A stretch of 64,000 nt of DNA from the NCBI RefSeq assembly GCF_014075995.1, contig NZ_CP055153.1:620001-684000 (forward strand), in the 5' to 3' direction. The translations under genes were made by a program, and so were the position numbers. The notes beneath the pieces are model-generated. The model did no database searches. It was not told the origin of the DNA and saw only the letters and a program-made list of their open reading frames with translations. The DNA comes from Adhaeribacter radiodurans (GTDB taxonomy: Bacteria > Bacteroidota > Bacteroidia > Cytophagales > Hymenobacteraceae). This document shows, piece by piece, positions 28,512 to 36,823 of the stretch. The stretch's first letter is position 1. Each line of letters begins with the position of its first letter.

Positions 28512-29525
28512 ATGGATGCCTTAGCTTTACCCGTGGGTACTACCCTCGACCGATTTATTATGCGCAAACAGGAAGATTTTCCTTTTGCCTCCGGCGAGTT
28601 ATCTCAATTATTACGCGATATCGCCTTAGCGGCTAAAATTGTAAACCGGGAGGTAAACCATGCCGGCTTGATAAACATTGGGGGAGCCTACGGAAGTCAG
28701 AATGTGCAGGGAGAAGAACAACAGAAATTAGACGTAGTGGCGAATGTGCGTTTTATCCGGGCCTTGCGTAACGGCGGCGAAGTTTGCACCATTATTTCGG
28801 AAGAAGAGGACGACATGATTCAAACGGGAAACTGCCATGGCAAATACGTGGTCGCTATGGACCCTCTGGATGGGTCTTCCAATATAGATGTAAACGTTTC
28901 CATTGGCACTATTTTCTCGGTTTACCGGCGCAAATCGGCGTTTGATAAGGATGGTGATTTGCTGGATTGTTTGCAGGCGGGCACCGAACAAGTAGCAGCC
29001 GGATACATAATTTATGGTTCCTCTACTATGCTGGTGTATACCACTGGTAATGGTGTAAATGGTTTTACTTACGAACCATCTTTAGGCGAATTTTTTTTAT
29101 CGCACCAGGAAATTAGGATTCCTGAAGAAGGTACTATTTATTCCTGTAACGATGGGAATTACTGGCAATTTAACGAAGGCGTACGGGCGTATTTAGATTA
29201 TTGCCGCAAAGCAGGTTTTACCGCCCGTTATACTGGTTCCTTGGTGGGCGACTTTCACCGGAACTTATTAAAAGGCGGAATTTATTTATATCCTGCTACC
29301 GATAAGACCCCAAAAGGTAAATTACGTTTACTTTACGAATGCAATGCCTTAGCTTTTGTTGTGGAGCAGGCTGGTGGTTTTGCTTCCGATGGAAAAAACC
29401 GAATAGTAAAAATTAAACCGCAAGAGTTACACGAACGCACTCCTTTCATTATAGGCTCGCGCAAAATGGTAGAAACGGCGCTACATATTATGCAAGAAGA
29501 AAAAGATTGGCCTGTGCCGGCGTAA
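28512..29525 (+). CDS. fbp: Fructose-1,6-bisphosphatase, class I
   Basis: This 337-residue cytoplasmic enzyme hydrolyses fructose-1,6-bisphosphate, the committed step of gluconeogenesis. The metal-binding motifs are visible: SEEEDD near residue 96 and [10 protein letters not shown] near residue 118. [21 protein letters not shown] and the C-terminal [14 protein letters not shown] segment are typical of class I. Length matches the family. Placed between the hexuronate transporter and the LacI regulator, it would let cells growing on uronates (which yield pyruvate and glyceraldehyde-3-phosphate) make hexose phosphates. Whether it is the only fbp in the genome cannot be seen from this window. Confidence 0.95.
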   Translation: MDALALPVGTTLDRFIMRKQEDFPFASGELSQLLRDIALAAKIVNREVNHAGLINIGGAYGSQNVQGEEQQKLDVVANVRFIRALRNGGEVCTIISEEEDDMIQTGNCHGKYVVAMDPLDGSSNIDVNVSIGTIFSVYRRKSAFDKDGDLLDCLQAGTEQVAAGYIIYGSSTMLVYTTGNGVNGFTYEPSLGEFFLSHQEIRIPEEGTIYSCNDGNYWQFNEGVRAYLDYCRKAGFTARYTGSLVGDFHRNLLKGGIYLYPATDKTPKGKLRLLYECNALAFVVEQAGGFASDGKNRIVKIKPQELHERTPFIIGSRKMVETALHIMQEEKDWPVPA

Positions 29526-29638
29526 TATTATTAGTACTATACTCAGACCAGTTAGTAAGTCAAAGGTCTGTTAAAAGGTTGTTTTTTAAAATTAGAAATT
29601 TATAAAATCGACCATTAGTAAATGGCCAAAAAGGCAAC

Positions 29639-30688
29639 CTAACTTCCTATGGTATCTACCTTTATTTCAGTTAAGTCCTTATTCGGGAAAAACTTAGTAT
29701 CCAATACCCTGGTAATAAATTCTTTTACCGGTTTATTGCTCTCTATTAACTGAATAAGCATTTCAATGGCAATCTGGCCCATTTCAAAAGCCGGCTGATG
29801 CACATAACTGATAGAAGGTTGTAAAAGGTTAATTACCGCCGAATTTGAAAAGCCAGCAATGCTGAGGTTATGGATATTGCCGGGGTTAAACTTTCTGAGA
29901 GCCGTCAGGCAGCCAGTGCTGAGCCGGTCGCTGGCCACAAAAATAGCGTCTGGTTTATCCGGCATCTGCAGAATTTTTTTTACGGCATCTTCTACTTCTT
30001 CGTAAATCAAGCCGCCGTGGTGGCAGTATTGCACATAATCTTCATTAAATGGTAGGCCATAGGCCTGCAGGGCCATTTTATAGCCTTCCAGTCGTTCGGG
30101 AGTAATGGAAAGATGGGGTGCATTGGCCAGGTGAGCAATTTTAGTTTGGCCTTCCTTAATAAGGTATTCAGTAGCTTCAAACGCGCCTTTTTTATTATTA
30201 ACTATTACTTTATGGGTTTGTATTTCTTCCACAATTCGGTCAAAAAATACCATCGGCAGCCCTTGTTCGTGTAGCCGCTGTAGGTGGGATATATCCGTTG
30301 TTTCGGCCGACATGGAAACCAATAAGCCATCTACCGAGCGATTTGCCAGGTGCTGTACATTAATGGCTTCTCTCTCGTAAGAATCATGGCTTTGCGAAAT
30401 AATGACGTGGTATCCTTTTTTATAGGCTATAGACTCAATGCCATTTATGGCCTGCGAGAAGAAACTATTGGCCACTTCGCATACAATTACCCCAATTGAG
30501 TAACTTCTTCTTTCTTTTAAGCTTAGGGCAATCGGGTTGGGTTTGTAATTTATTTTTTCGGCATAATCCATTACCAGGCGCTTGGTGTCTTCGCTAATTT
30601 CGTAGCTGTCGCGGAGGGCTCGCGAAACTGTAGAAGTAGATAATCCTAATGCTTTGGCAATATCTTTAATGGTGGTAGGTTTGTACAT
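29639..30688 (-). CDS. LacI-family transcriptional regulator
   Basis: This 349-residue regulator has an N-terminal helix-turn-helix (TIKDIAKALGLSTSTVSRAL, residues about 5-24, then the hinge KPNPIALSLKERRS) and a periplasmic-binding-protein-like sensor domain (SIGVIVCEVANSFFS through to the C-terminus). The start is the ATG at 30688. It is transcribed away from the acetylesterase-pectinesterase-GH28 run, and the perfect palindrome at 30795-30822 sits in the shared upstream region. Copies of that site occur before kduD and susC2. It therefore probably represses or activates the pectin genes in response to a pathway intermediate such as KDG or a uronate, and also controls itself. The ligand is unknown. 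Confidence 0.93.
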   Translation of the reverse strand: MYKPTTIKDIAKALGLSTSTVSRALRDSYEISEDTKRLVMDYAEKINYKPNPIALSLKERRSYSIGVIVCEVANSFFSQAINGIESIAYKKGYHVIISQSHDSYEREAINVQHLANRSVDGLLVSMSAETTDISHLQRLHEQGLPMVFFDRIVEEIQTHKVIVNNKKGAFEATEYLIKEGQTKIAHLANAPHLSITPERLEGYKMALQAYGLPFNEDYVQYCHHGGLIYEEVEDAVKKILQMPDKPDAIFVASDRLSTGCLTALRKFNPGNIHNLSIAGFSNSAVINLLQPSISYVHQPAFEMGQIAIEMLIQLIESNKPVKEFITRVLDTKFFPNKDLTEIKVDTIGS

Positions 30689-30794
30689 CCAGCCGATTTT
30701 TTAAATTTATTAACTAAATATACTCAATTTTTGCCAATAAGCCTTTAAATCCCTTTCCAGATTATTGGCCAGCCTAAGCTTCGGGTGGTTAAAA

Positions 30795-30822
30795 ATGCAA
30801 TCGATGCCGGTATCGATTGCAT
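30795..30822. promoter_or_regulatory. Putative LacI-family operator, site 3 (divergent lacI / CE12 region)
   Basis: ATGCAATCGAT (30795-30805) and ATCGATTGCAT (30812-30822) are perfect inverted repeats around the spacer GCCGGT. The site is 106 bases before the lacI start and about 150 before the acetylesterase start. It is the most symmetrical of three related copies; the others are at 11859 and 17702. Confidence 0.8.
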
Positions 30823-30974
30823 AAATAAATATTTTTGTTCCCTCAAATTATCAACAGATGTTCTGTAAAATTGAATAAAGGCAGTTAAAAAAGCACTTTT
30901 CTACTCGTACTCGGTGAGTTATAAATATTTATCAAAACCATGGGAAAATCCTTAAAAAAGTAAATCTGTTATTG

Positions 30975-31733
30975 ATGAAAGCCATACAAAATAAATCGTG
31001 GGGGTTGAGTCTGTTGCTTTTAATGGCATTCACCTTTCCGCAGCAAAAAAAGATAAAGGTTTATTTAATTGGCGATTCAACTATGGCGATTAAAGAACCA
31101 AAAGCTTATCCGGAAACCGGGTGGGGCATGCCCTTTATTTACTTTTTCGATAATTCGTTAGAAGTAGATAACCGCGCAAAGAACGGTCGCAGTACCAAAA
31201 CTTTCATCGCCGAGGGTCTCTGGCAACCGGTAGCGGATAACCTGCAAGAAGGTGATTATGTGCTCATCCAGTTTGGCCATAACGATGAGGTTAAGACCAA
31301 AAAAAGCTATACCACCGAAGAAGAATTTCAGAATAACCTTAAGCGGTATGTAACTGAAACCCGCCGCAAAAAAGCCATTCCAATTCTGCTCACTCCGGTT
31401 GCCCGCCGTAAATTTGATGAAAGCGGAAAAATTGAAGCGACCCACGAGGTTTATTCCCAACTGGTGCGCCAAGTCGCCCAGGACCAGAAAGTACCTTTAA
31501 TTGACTTGGACCAGAAAAGCCAAGCTTTATTGCAACAATTTGGGCCCGAGACTTCCAAGTTATTGTTTTTACAATTGGCACCCGGGGAACATCCCAATTA
31601 TCCCGCCGGTAAAGACGATAATACCCATTTCAGCGAATTAGGTGCCCGTAAAATGGCGCAACTGGTGTACGCCGAAATAAAGAATTTGAACCTGGAATTA
31701 GCCAACCGGTTTGTAAAACCTGAAACCAAGTAA
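30975..31733 (+). CDS. Rhamnogalacturonan/pectin acetylesterase (CE12-type SGNH hydrolase)
   Basis: This 252-residue secreted esterase removes acetyl groups from pectin backbones. I start it at the ATG at 30975; the in-frame TTG three bases earlier is also possible. After a short hydrophobic signal (about 1-22) the SGNH blocks are clear: S35 in LIGDSTMA, Gly in NRAKNGRST, Asn in IQFGHND, and D215/H218 in DNTHFSELGARKMA. These match the rhamnogalacturonan acetylesterase group (CE12). The pectin methylesterase gene follows 24 bases after the stop and GH28 after that, so it opens a three-gene depolymerising operon. The operator-like site lies about 150 bases upstream. Confidence 0.92.
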   Translation: MKAIQNKSWGLSLLLLMAFTFPQQKKIKVYLIGDSTMAIKEPKAYPETGWGMPFIYFFDNSLEVDNRAKNGRSTKTFIAEGLWQPVADNLQEGDYVLIQFGHNDEVKTKKSYTTEEEFQNNLKRYVTETRRKKAIPILLTPVARRKFDESGKIEATHEVYSQLVRQVAQDQKVPLIDLDQKSQALLQQFGPETSKLLFLQLAPGEHPNYPAGKDDNTHFSELGARKMAQLVYAEIKNLNLELANRFVKPETK

Positions 31734-31757
31734 ATAAGATATAATCAGAAAAGAGAC

Positions 31758-32732
31758 ATGAAATATTTACTCTTGCTGGGGCTAAATTTACTAATGGCAA
31801 TAACTTCGGTGGCCAAGCAAAAGTACGATTTTGTGGTTGCTCAAAACGGCAGTGGTAATTTTAAAACCGTACAGGAAGCTATCAACGCGGTGCCGGATTT
31901 CCGGAAAAAAATTACGACCATCTTTATTAAAAACGGTACTTACAGAGAAAAATTAACGCTGCCTACTTCCAAAACGCTGGTTACCTTTATTGGAGAAGAT
32001 GTAAAAAAGACCATTCTGACGTTTGATGATTCTGCTCAAAAAAAGAACCAATTTGGTGAGGAATTAGGCACCACCGGTTCTGCCAGCTTCTATATTTTTG
32101 CGAATGATTTCACCGCCGAAAATATCACCTTTGCAAATAGTGCCGGTCCGGTGGGGCAGGCGGTGGCCGTCAGGATTGATGGGGACCGGGTATTTTTTCA
32201 AAATTGTCGGTTCTTAGGTAACCAGGATACGCTTTATACTTACGGCGAGAACAGTCGCCAGTATTATAAAAACTGTTATATAGAAGGCACCGTTGATTTT
32301 ATCTTTGGCTGGTCTACCGCCTTTTTCGAAGATTGCCAAATTTTCTGTAAACAGACCGGTTTTGTAACAGCGGCTGCTACGATGGAAGGAGCCAAATTCG
32401 GTTACGTTTTTAAAAACTGTACCATTACCGGCAGTGCCATTGAAAATTCTTTTTACTTGGGCCGGCCCTGGCGCCCACACGCTCAAACAGTATTTATTCA
32501 ATGCCAATTAGGAAAGCAAATAAACCCCGAAGGATGGCACAACTGGGACAAACCCAAAGCCGAAAAATTAGCTTTTTACGCTGAATATCAAAACACCGGT
32601 CCTGGAGCTAATCCCGAGACCCGGGTAAAATGGTCTAAGCAGCTAACCGACGAAGAAGCCAAGGAATATACCCGCGAAAAAGTATTAGGCGACTGGACCC
32701 CAGGTACGCTATATACGGCTCCACCACGGTAG
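31758..32732 (+). CDS. Pectin methylesterase (CE8)
   Basis: This 324-residue secreted enzyme demethylates homogalacturonan, preparing it for GH28 and lyases. It has a signal peptide (about 1-19, ending TSVAK), then FVVAQNGSGNFKTVQEAINAV, the right-handed parallel beta-helix, and the catalytic motifs GNQDTLY and VDFIFG followed by LGRPWRPHAQTV. All catalytic residues (Gln, two Asp, Arg) are present. The ATG at 31758 fits the signal. It is cotranscribed with the acetylesterase upstream. It is clearly related to the truncated CE8 gene at the left edge but not a recent duplicate, since many positions differ. Confidence 0.95.
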   Translation: MKYLLLLGLNLLMAITSVAKQKYDFVVAQNGSGNFKTVQEAINAVPDFRKKITTIFIKNGTYREKLTLPTSKTLVTFIGEDVKKTILTFDDSAQKKNQFGEELGTTGSASFYIFANDFTAENITFANSAGPVGQAVAVRIDGDRVFFQNCRFLGNQDTLYTYGENSRQYYKNCYIEGTVDFIFGWSTAFFEDCQIFCKQTGFVTAAATMEGAKFGYVFKNCTITGSAIENSFYLGRPWRPHAQTVFIQCQLGKQINPEGWHNWDKPKAEKLAFYAEYQNTGPGANPETRVKWSKQLTDEEAKEYTREKVLGDWTPGTLYTAPPR

Positions 32733-32862
32733 TATAAAGGCGATAACCGAAAAGAGTTGCGGAGGTTTTGCGATTACGAATGAGTTTTAAGTAGAGTTTC
32801 TGGACACAGAGCCCCCGGAGCACAATAAAAATTTAAAATTTTACCTTTTCAATAGCACGCGT

Positions 32863-34608
32863 ATGGATTCTGATAATAAATTTTTTAACCGGTTAAGCTT
32901 TTTTATTGGCCTTATTGCTTTATTTTCAACGGCCTGCCAGCCCCAACCCATTCATTCGACTGCCACTACTCCCATTACACCAGGAGTAAGCCAAACCAAT
33001 ACCACCGCTGATTTATACGCAGGGGTTGAATTTGCCATGCCCCGGGTAAAAGAACCACAAATTCCGGAAAATACCGTCCGTATTACTGATTTTGGCGCAG
33101 TAGGCGATGGTCTTACCAAAAACACCCATGCCTTTGAGAAAGCCATTGCTGCTGCCGTCGTCAAGGGTGGTGGCAAAGTAGTGATTCCGAGAGGTTTGTG
33201 GCTGACTGGACCTATTGTTTTGAGCAGCAATATTAACCTGCACGCCGAAGCTGGCGCCATGGTAATCTTCAGTAAAGATTTTAACGATTACCCCTTGGTA
33301 GAAACCAGTTTCGAAGGTTTAAATACTTACCGCTGCCAGTCACCAATATCGGGCCGTAACCTGGAAAACGTAGCTATTACTGGCAAAGGTACTTTTGATG
33401 GTTCCGGCGAAGCCTGGCGTCCGGTAAAAAAGAGCAAATTAACGGCTGCTCAATGGAAAACATTGGTAGGTTCTGGAGGAGTGTTAAGCGACGAAGGAAA
33501 TACTTGGTACCCAACAGAAAATTCTAAAAACAGCGACACCAAAGATAACTTTAACGTGCCCAATTTTACCCGTAAAGAACAGTTCGAAGCAGTAAAAGAT
33601 TTTATGCGGCCAGTAATGATAAGCCTGATTAGCTGCAAAAAGGTGTTGCTGGATGGCCCAACTTTCCAGAACTCACCCGCCTGGAACCTTCACCCCCTCA
33701 TGTGTGAAGATGTCACCCTCCGTAACCTGAACGTGCGTAATCCCTGGTTTTCTCAAAACGGCGATGGCCTGGACCTGGAATCCTGCAAAAATGTGGTAGT
33801 ACACGATAACATTTTTGACGTGGGGGATGATGCCATCTGTTTTAAATCTGGTAAAGACAAAGACGGCCGCGAGCGCGGCATGCCTACCGAGAATGTAATT
33901 GTAAAAAATAATGTGGTTTATCACGGTCACGGTGGTTTTGTAGTAGGCAGTGAAATGTCGGGCGGGGTAAAAAACGTGCACGTATCCAATTGTTTGTTTA
34001 TGGGAACTGATATTGGTTTGCGGTTTAAAAGTACCCGTGGTCGGGGTGGGGTAGTGGAAAATATCTGGATTTCTAACATTGACATGATTAACATACCTAC
34101 TGAAGCCATAAGCTTTAATTTGTTCTATGGCGGCAACTCCCCCGTACTGGAAGCCGACCAGAATGCCAGTATCGAAGCCCGCGACGAAAAATTAGTGCCG
34201 GTAACCGAAGAAACGCCCTCCTTTCGAAATATTGTTCTGAAAAATATTACCGTAGCCGGTGCCGATAAAGCATTGGTACTACAAGGCCTCCCCGAAATGA
34301 ACTTGCAAAACGTAAGCCTGGAAAACGCTACCCTAAAAGCCAAACAAGGTATTTCTGCAGTAGATGCCGATGGCATAACCTTGAAAAATGTAAAAATAAT
34401 CACAGAACAAGGTCCGGCCATTACCATTTATAACAGCAAGAATGTAGAGATTAAAGGCTTAACCTATTCGGATATAAAAGCACCGGTAGTGCAAGTACTA
34501 GGCCCTAAAACCCAGAATATAAACCTGGAAAAAGAAGATTTTCAAAACCCAAACACCCAGGTAGCCAAAGGAAAAGATTTGAACAGCAAAGCATTAGTAT
34601 TAAGGTAA
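32863..34608 (+). CDS. GH28 polygalacturonase-like glycosidase, lipoprotein
   Basis: This 581-residue protein hydrolyses alpha-1,4-galacturonan or related pectic linkages. The N-terminus is a lipoprotein signal with FSTAC and lipidated Cys25, so it is membrane-anchored. The beta-helix starts near ITDFGAVGDGLTKNT. The catalytic acids are D301 (in NGDGLD), D322 and D323 (in GDDAICFKSG); their 21-22 residue spacing equals that of classic polygalacturonases. GHGG with H356 and the RFKS motif follow. A stretch at about 195-235 between strands is an insertion with charged residues. Exo- or endo-action cannot be decided; many Bacteroidota members are exo-acting. It ends the pectin locus; a dead IS element follows. 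Confidence 0.93.
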   Translation: MDSDNKFFNRLSFFIGLIALFSTACQPQPIHSTATTPITPGVSQTNTTADLYAGVEFAMPRVKEPQIPENTVRITDFGAVGDGLTKNTHAFEKAIAAAVVKGGGKVVIPRGLWLTGPIVLSSNINLHAEAGAMVIFSKDFNDYPLVETSFEGLNTYRCQSPISGRNLENVAITGKGTFDGSGEAWRPVKKSKLTAAQWKTLVGSGGVLSDEGNTWYPTENSKNSDTKDNFNVPNFTRKEQFEAVKDFMRPVMISLISCKKVLLDGPTFQNSPAWNLHPLMCEDVTLRNLNVRNPWFSQNGDGLDLESCKNVVVHDNIFDVGDDAICFKSGKDKDGRERGMPTENVIVKNNVVYHGHGGFVVGSEMSGGVKNVHVSNCLFMGTDIGLRFKSTRGRGGVVENIWISNIDMINIPTEAISFNLFYGGNSPVLEADQNASIEARDEKLVPVTEETPSFRNIVLKNITVAGADKALVLQGLPEMNLQNVSLENATLKAKQGISAVDADGITLKNVKIITEQGPAITIYNSKNVEIKGLTYSDIKAPVVQVLGPKTQNINLEKEDFQNPNTQVAKGKDLNSKALVLR

Positions 34609-34777
34609 GAAGATTCTGGATAGTTTACCAATCCCAATTCCAGTTATTTTGAATCAAAAGACAATTTCTGGTTCCAGGTAGTTGAGAAAATTCACATACT
34701 GTTCTATGCGGAGAGGAGTTGCCGTATAGGTGGGGTTAGACAAAGTAATCATTATTCAATTAATTCCTTAGTTATTA

Positions 34778-35759
34778 ACGTGAGTTCGAGGTAAGGGGGA
34801 ACAAAAAACAAGGCTTTGCAAGTAAGAGGAGGTGGAAGCCAACCTTAAACGAGCAAAGCCATGAAAATCATTGCGATTTTTTGTCAAGTACACGATTTCT
34901 GGAAAGAATTTCAAGAAGAGTGGGAGAAAGTTTTGCTTTCTACAAGAAAGCGTAAGCGGGTAAGTAGTTTATGTATGAGTGAGGTCATGACGATTGTTAT
35001 TTTGTTTCATTTCTCCCGCTACCGCACCTTTAAGGATTATTAGCAGCAGCAGGTTCTGAAAAGATATCGGCACTACTTCCCCACCTGGTTTCTTATAACC
35101 GCTTTGTCGAGTTGATGCAGGGCGGCACGGTGCCTTTAGCTTTGTTTATGAAAAGGCGACGATTAGCCCAAACTACAGGCATGGCTTTTATAGATTCTAC
35201 TGCTTTACCGATTTATGAGAGTCCGCGTATTGTTCAACACCAGGTTTTTGCTGGTTTTGCGCAAAGAGGTAAGACCTCCACCAGGTGGTTCTTTGGTTTT
35301 AAGCTGCACCTGGTCATCAATCATCAGGGTGAAATCATCTCTTTCTGTTTCACAACTGGTAATACCGATGACAGAAAACCAGTAGAACAACTCACCCGTG
35401 GCAGGTGGGGCAAGCTTTTTGGCGACAAAGGCTATATCCGTCAAAGCTTACAAGAGAAACTCAAACAAAAAGGGTAGAACTCATTACTAAGCTTAGAAGC
35501 AATATAAAACCACAGGCCCTTCCATTCTGGGAGCAGTTGAGGTTGCGCAAATGAGCTTTGATTGAATCGGTCAATGACTTCTTAAAAAATACTTGTCAGA
35601 TCCAGCATACGCGCCATCGAAGCAAACAAAACTGGCTGGTTAATCTCCTTTCCGGCCTTGTAGCTTATTCTTTCCTGCCTAAAAAGCCAATTCTTAAGTT
35701 TAATCTTAATGTAGAAACCTCGTTAACTCTATAATCTCTTAATTACATCGAACTCACGT
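34778..35759 (+). mobile_element. IS982-family insertion sequence, decayed
   Basis: The element is bounded by ACGTGAGTTCGAGGTAA (34778-34794) and TTACATCGAACTCACGT (35743-35759), inverted repeats of 17 bases with one mismatch. The 982-bp length and the transposase remnants inside (34861-35720) fit the IS982 family. No target duplication is evident in the flanks. The element cannot encode a full transposase. Confidence 0.85.
34861..35733 (+). pseudogene. IS982-family transposase, broken in several places
   Basis: The coding sequence begins with ATG at 34861 (MKIIAIFCQVHDFWKEF) and keeps sequence similar to IS982 transposases across its length, but it carries several lesions. A TAG stop lies at 35041-35043, a one-base loss near 35083 shifts the frame before LMQGG, and the DDE-domain part (GMAFIDSTALPIYE, GFKLHLVINHQGEI, LFGDKGYI) reads on to a TAG at 35475-35477. 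Another one-base loss there and a TGA near 35552 precede a tail with ESVNDFLKNTCQIQHTRH and NWLVNLLSGLVAYSFLP. The three acidic DDE positions are still recognisable. It is an old, inactive copy. Confidence 0.85.
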
Positions 35760-36031
35760 AATGTTAAGTAGTGTTCGGAAAAGAACTAAGTATAACTCTG
35801 AGTCAGAGTACAAAGGTAAGCAGTAATTGGGAACGGTTGCTTCTAGGATACTGATATTCTAGTTATCGGAATCAAGAAATTAAATCCTGCTTAGAATCAG
35901 TAAAATATTAAAATATTGCTTTTTTTTGTTATCTTCATCCCCAACCTAGTTAGCTAAAATTTATTTTTTTATTCTGAGCGTATTTTGATTATTTCTGTTG
36001 CCATTCTTGTTCCTTCTCTATAACCTAATTA
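35760..36031. other. Intergenic stretch after the IS remnant
   Basis: These 272 bases are AT-rich and hold no gene I can support. A short near-palindrome, ACTCTGAGTCAGAGT, lies at 35795-35809; it has 7-base arms around one base and no known meaning. Confidence 0.4.
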
Positions 36032-36823
36032 ATGCTCCTAAATTCACCCTTTACAGAACCACATAATAGCACTACTACCTGGCAGGAATTTAGAACTAAC
36101 CGGGATAACGAAATACTAAAACCGCTTTATCGCGATACCGGACAAAAACCTGAGCGCATGCGCCGCCAGATTTTTCATTACGAAACGAAGCAAATGTATT
36201 ATATTCATCAGCAGGACTCTCTCCTAGATGAGCACTATCCGCTGGTGCAAGCCCAGGCGGAGCTAGAATATAATTGTTATTTGTACGCCTCTATTCTGGG
36301 CCTGAACCTGCCCGAAATAAAGGCCTTAAGTTTTTACCAGGATGCTGAATTACATATTGCCCATATGGTACTGGCTACGCAAGAGGTACCGGGTACGCGC
36401 CTAGCTGATATTTTGCCGGACGAAACAATACCGGCCTGTCTTCGGAAAGAGCTGGCACACCAGGCGGCCTGGGACGCTACTAAGATCACAATAAGTTATG
36501 GGGATAACGACCGCAAACCTAAAAACATGATTGTTACTAATCCATTCACTCATGATTGCCAGTGTCATCATGTTGATTTCGAATACGCCATGAGTGCCGA
36601 TTATGTCAGCTTAATTGATAATTGGTTTAGCGAAGATATGCCCCGGGAGTTTGGCCGGGATATCTGCCTTAGCCGGTCAGCCGTGATGGAGCTGGTTCTG
36701 GATTTATTAAACCGGGTACCTGGCTTGCCCTTGGGCGACTTTAGAAACAGAATTATTCAAAATCTGAACCAAGCGATTGCCGTAATAAAAACGCACCCCT
36801 CCTTAATGGGTACTATTTTATAA
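36032..36823 (+). CDS. Uncharacterised protein with kinase-like (PKL/APH-type) motifs
   Basis: This 263-residue soluble protein is not one I recognise by name. Two motifs suggest the protein-kinase-like/aminoglycoside phosphotransferase fold: GDNDRKPKNMIV (about residues 157-168), like a catalytic loop with Asp and Asn, and HHVDFEYA (about 180-187), like the metal-binding DFG/D-x-E segment. In front there are helical segments and IFHYETKQMYYIHQQDSLLDEHYPLV, where a Lys or His could take the place of the ATP-binding Lys. No signal peptide or membrane helix is seen. Its 3' end overlaps the convergent HAD phosphatase gene by 6 bases. The kinase reading is inference; the substrate is unknown. Confidence 0.6.
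   Translation: MLLNSPFTEPHNSTTTWQEFRTNRDNEILKPLYRDTGQKPERMRRQIFHYETKQMYYIHQQDSLLDEHYPLVQAQAELEYNCYLYASILGLNLPEIKALSFYQDAELHIAHMVLATQEVPGTRLADILPDETIPACLRKELAHQAAWDATKITISYGDNDRKPKNMIVTNPFTHDCQCHHVDFEYAMSADYVSLIDNWFSEDMPREFGRDICLSRSAVMELVLDLLNRVPGLPLGDFRNRIIQNLNQAIAVIKTHPSLMGTIL

Noticed and set aside
34861-35477. Two separate small genes inside the IS element
   Set aside because: They are pieces of one IS982 transposase split by stops and frameshifts, so I list one pseudogene.
35795-35809. Near-palindrome ACTCTGAGTCAGAGT next to the IS982 remnant
   Set aside because: It is only 7-base arms around one base, with no second copy in the window. It is not linked to the element's ends.
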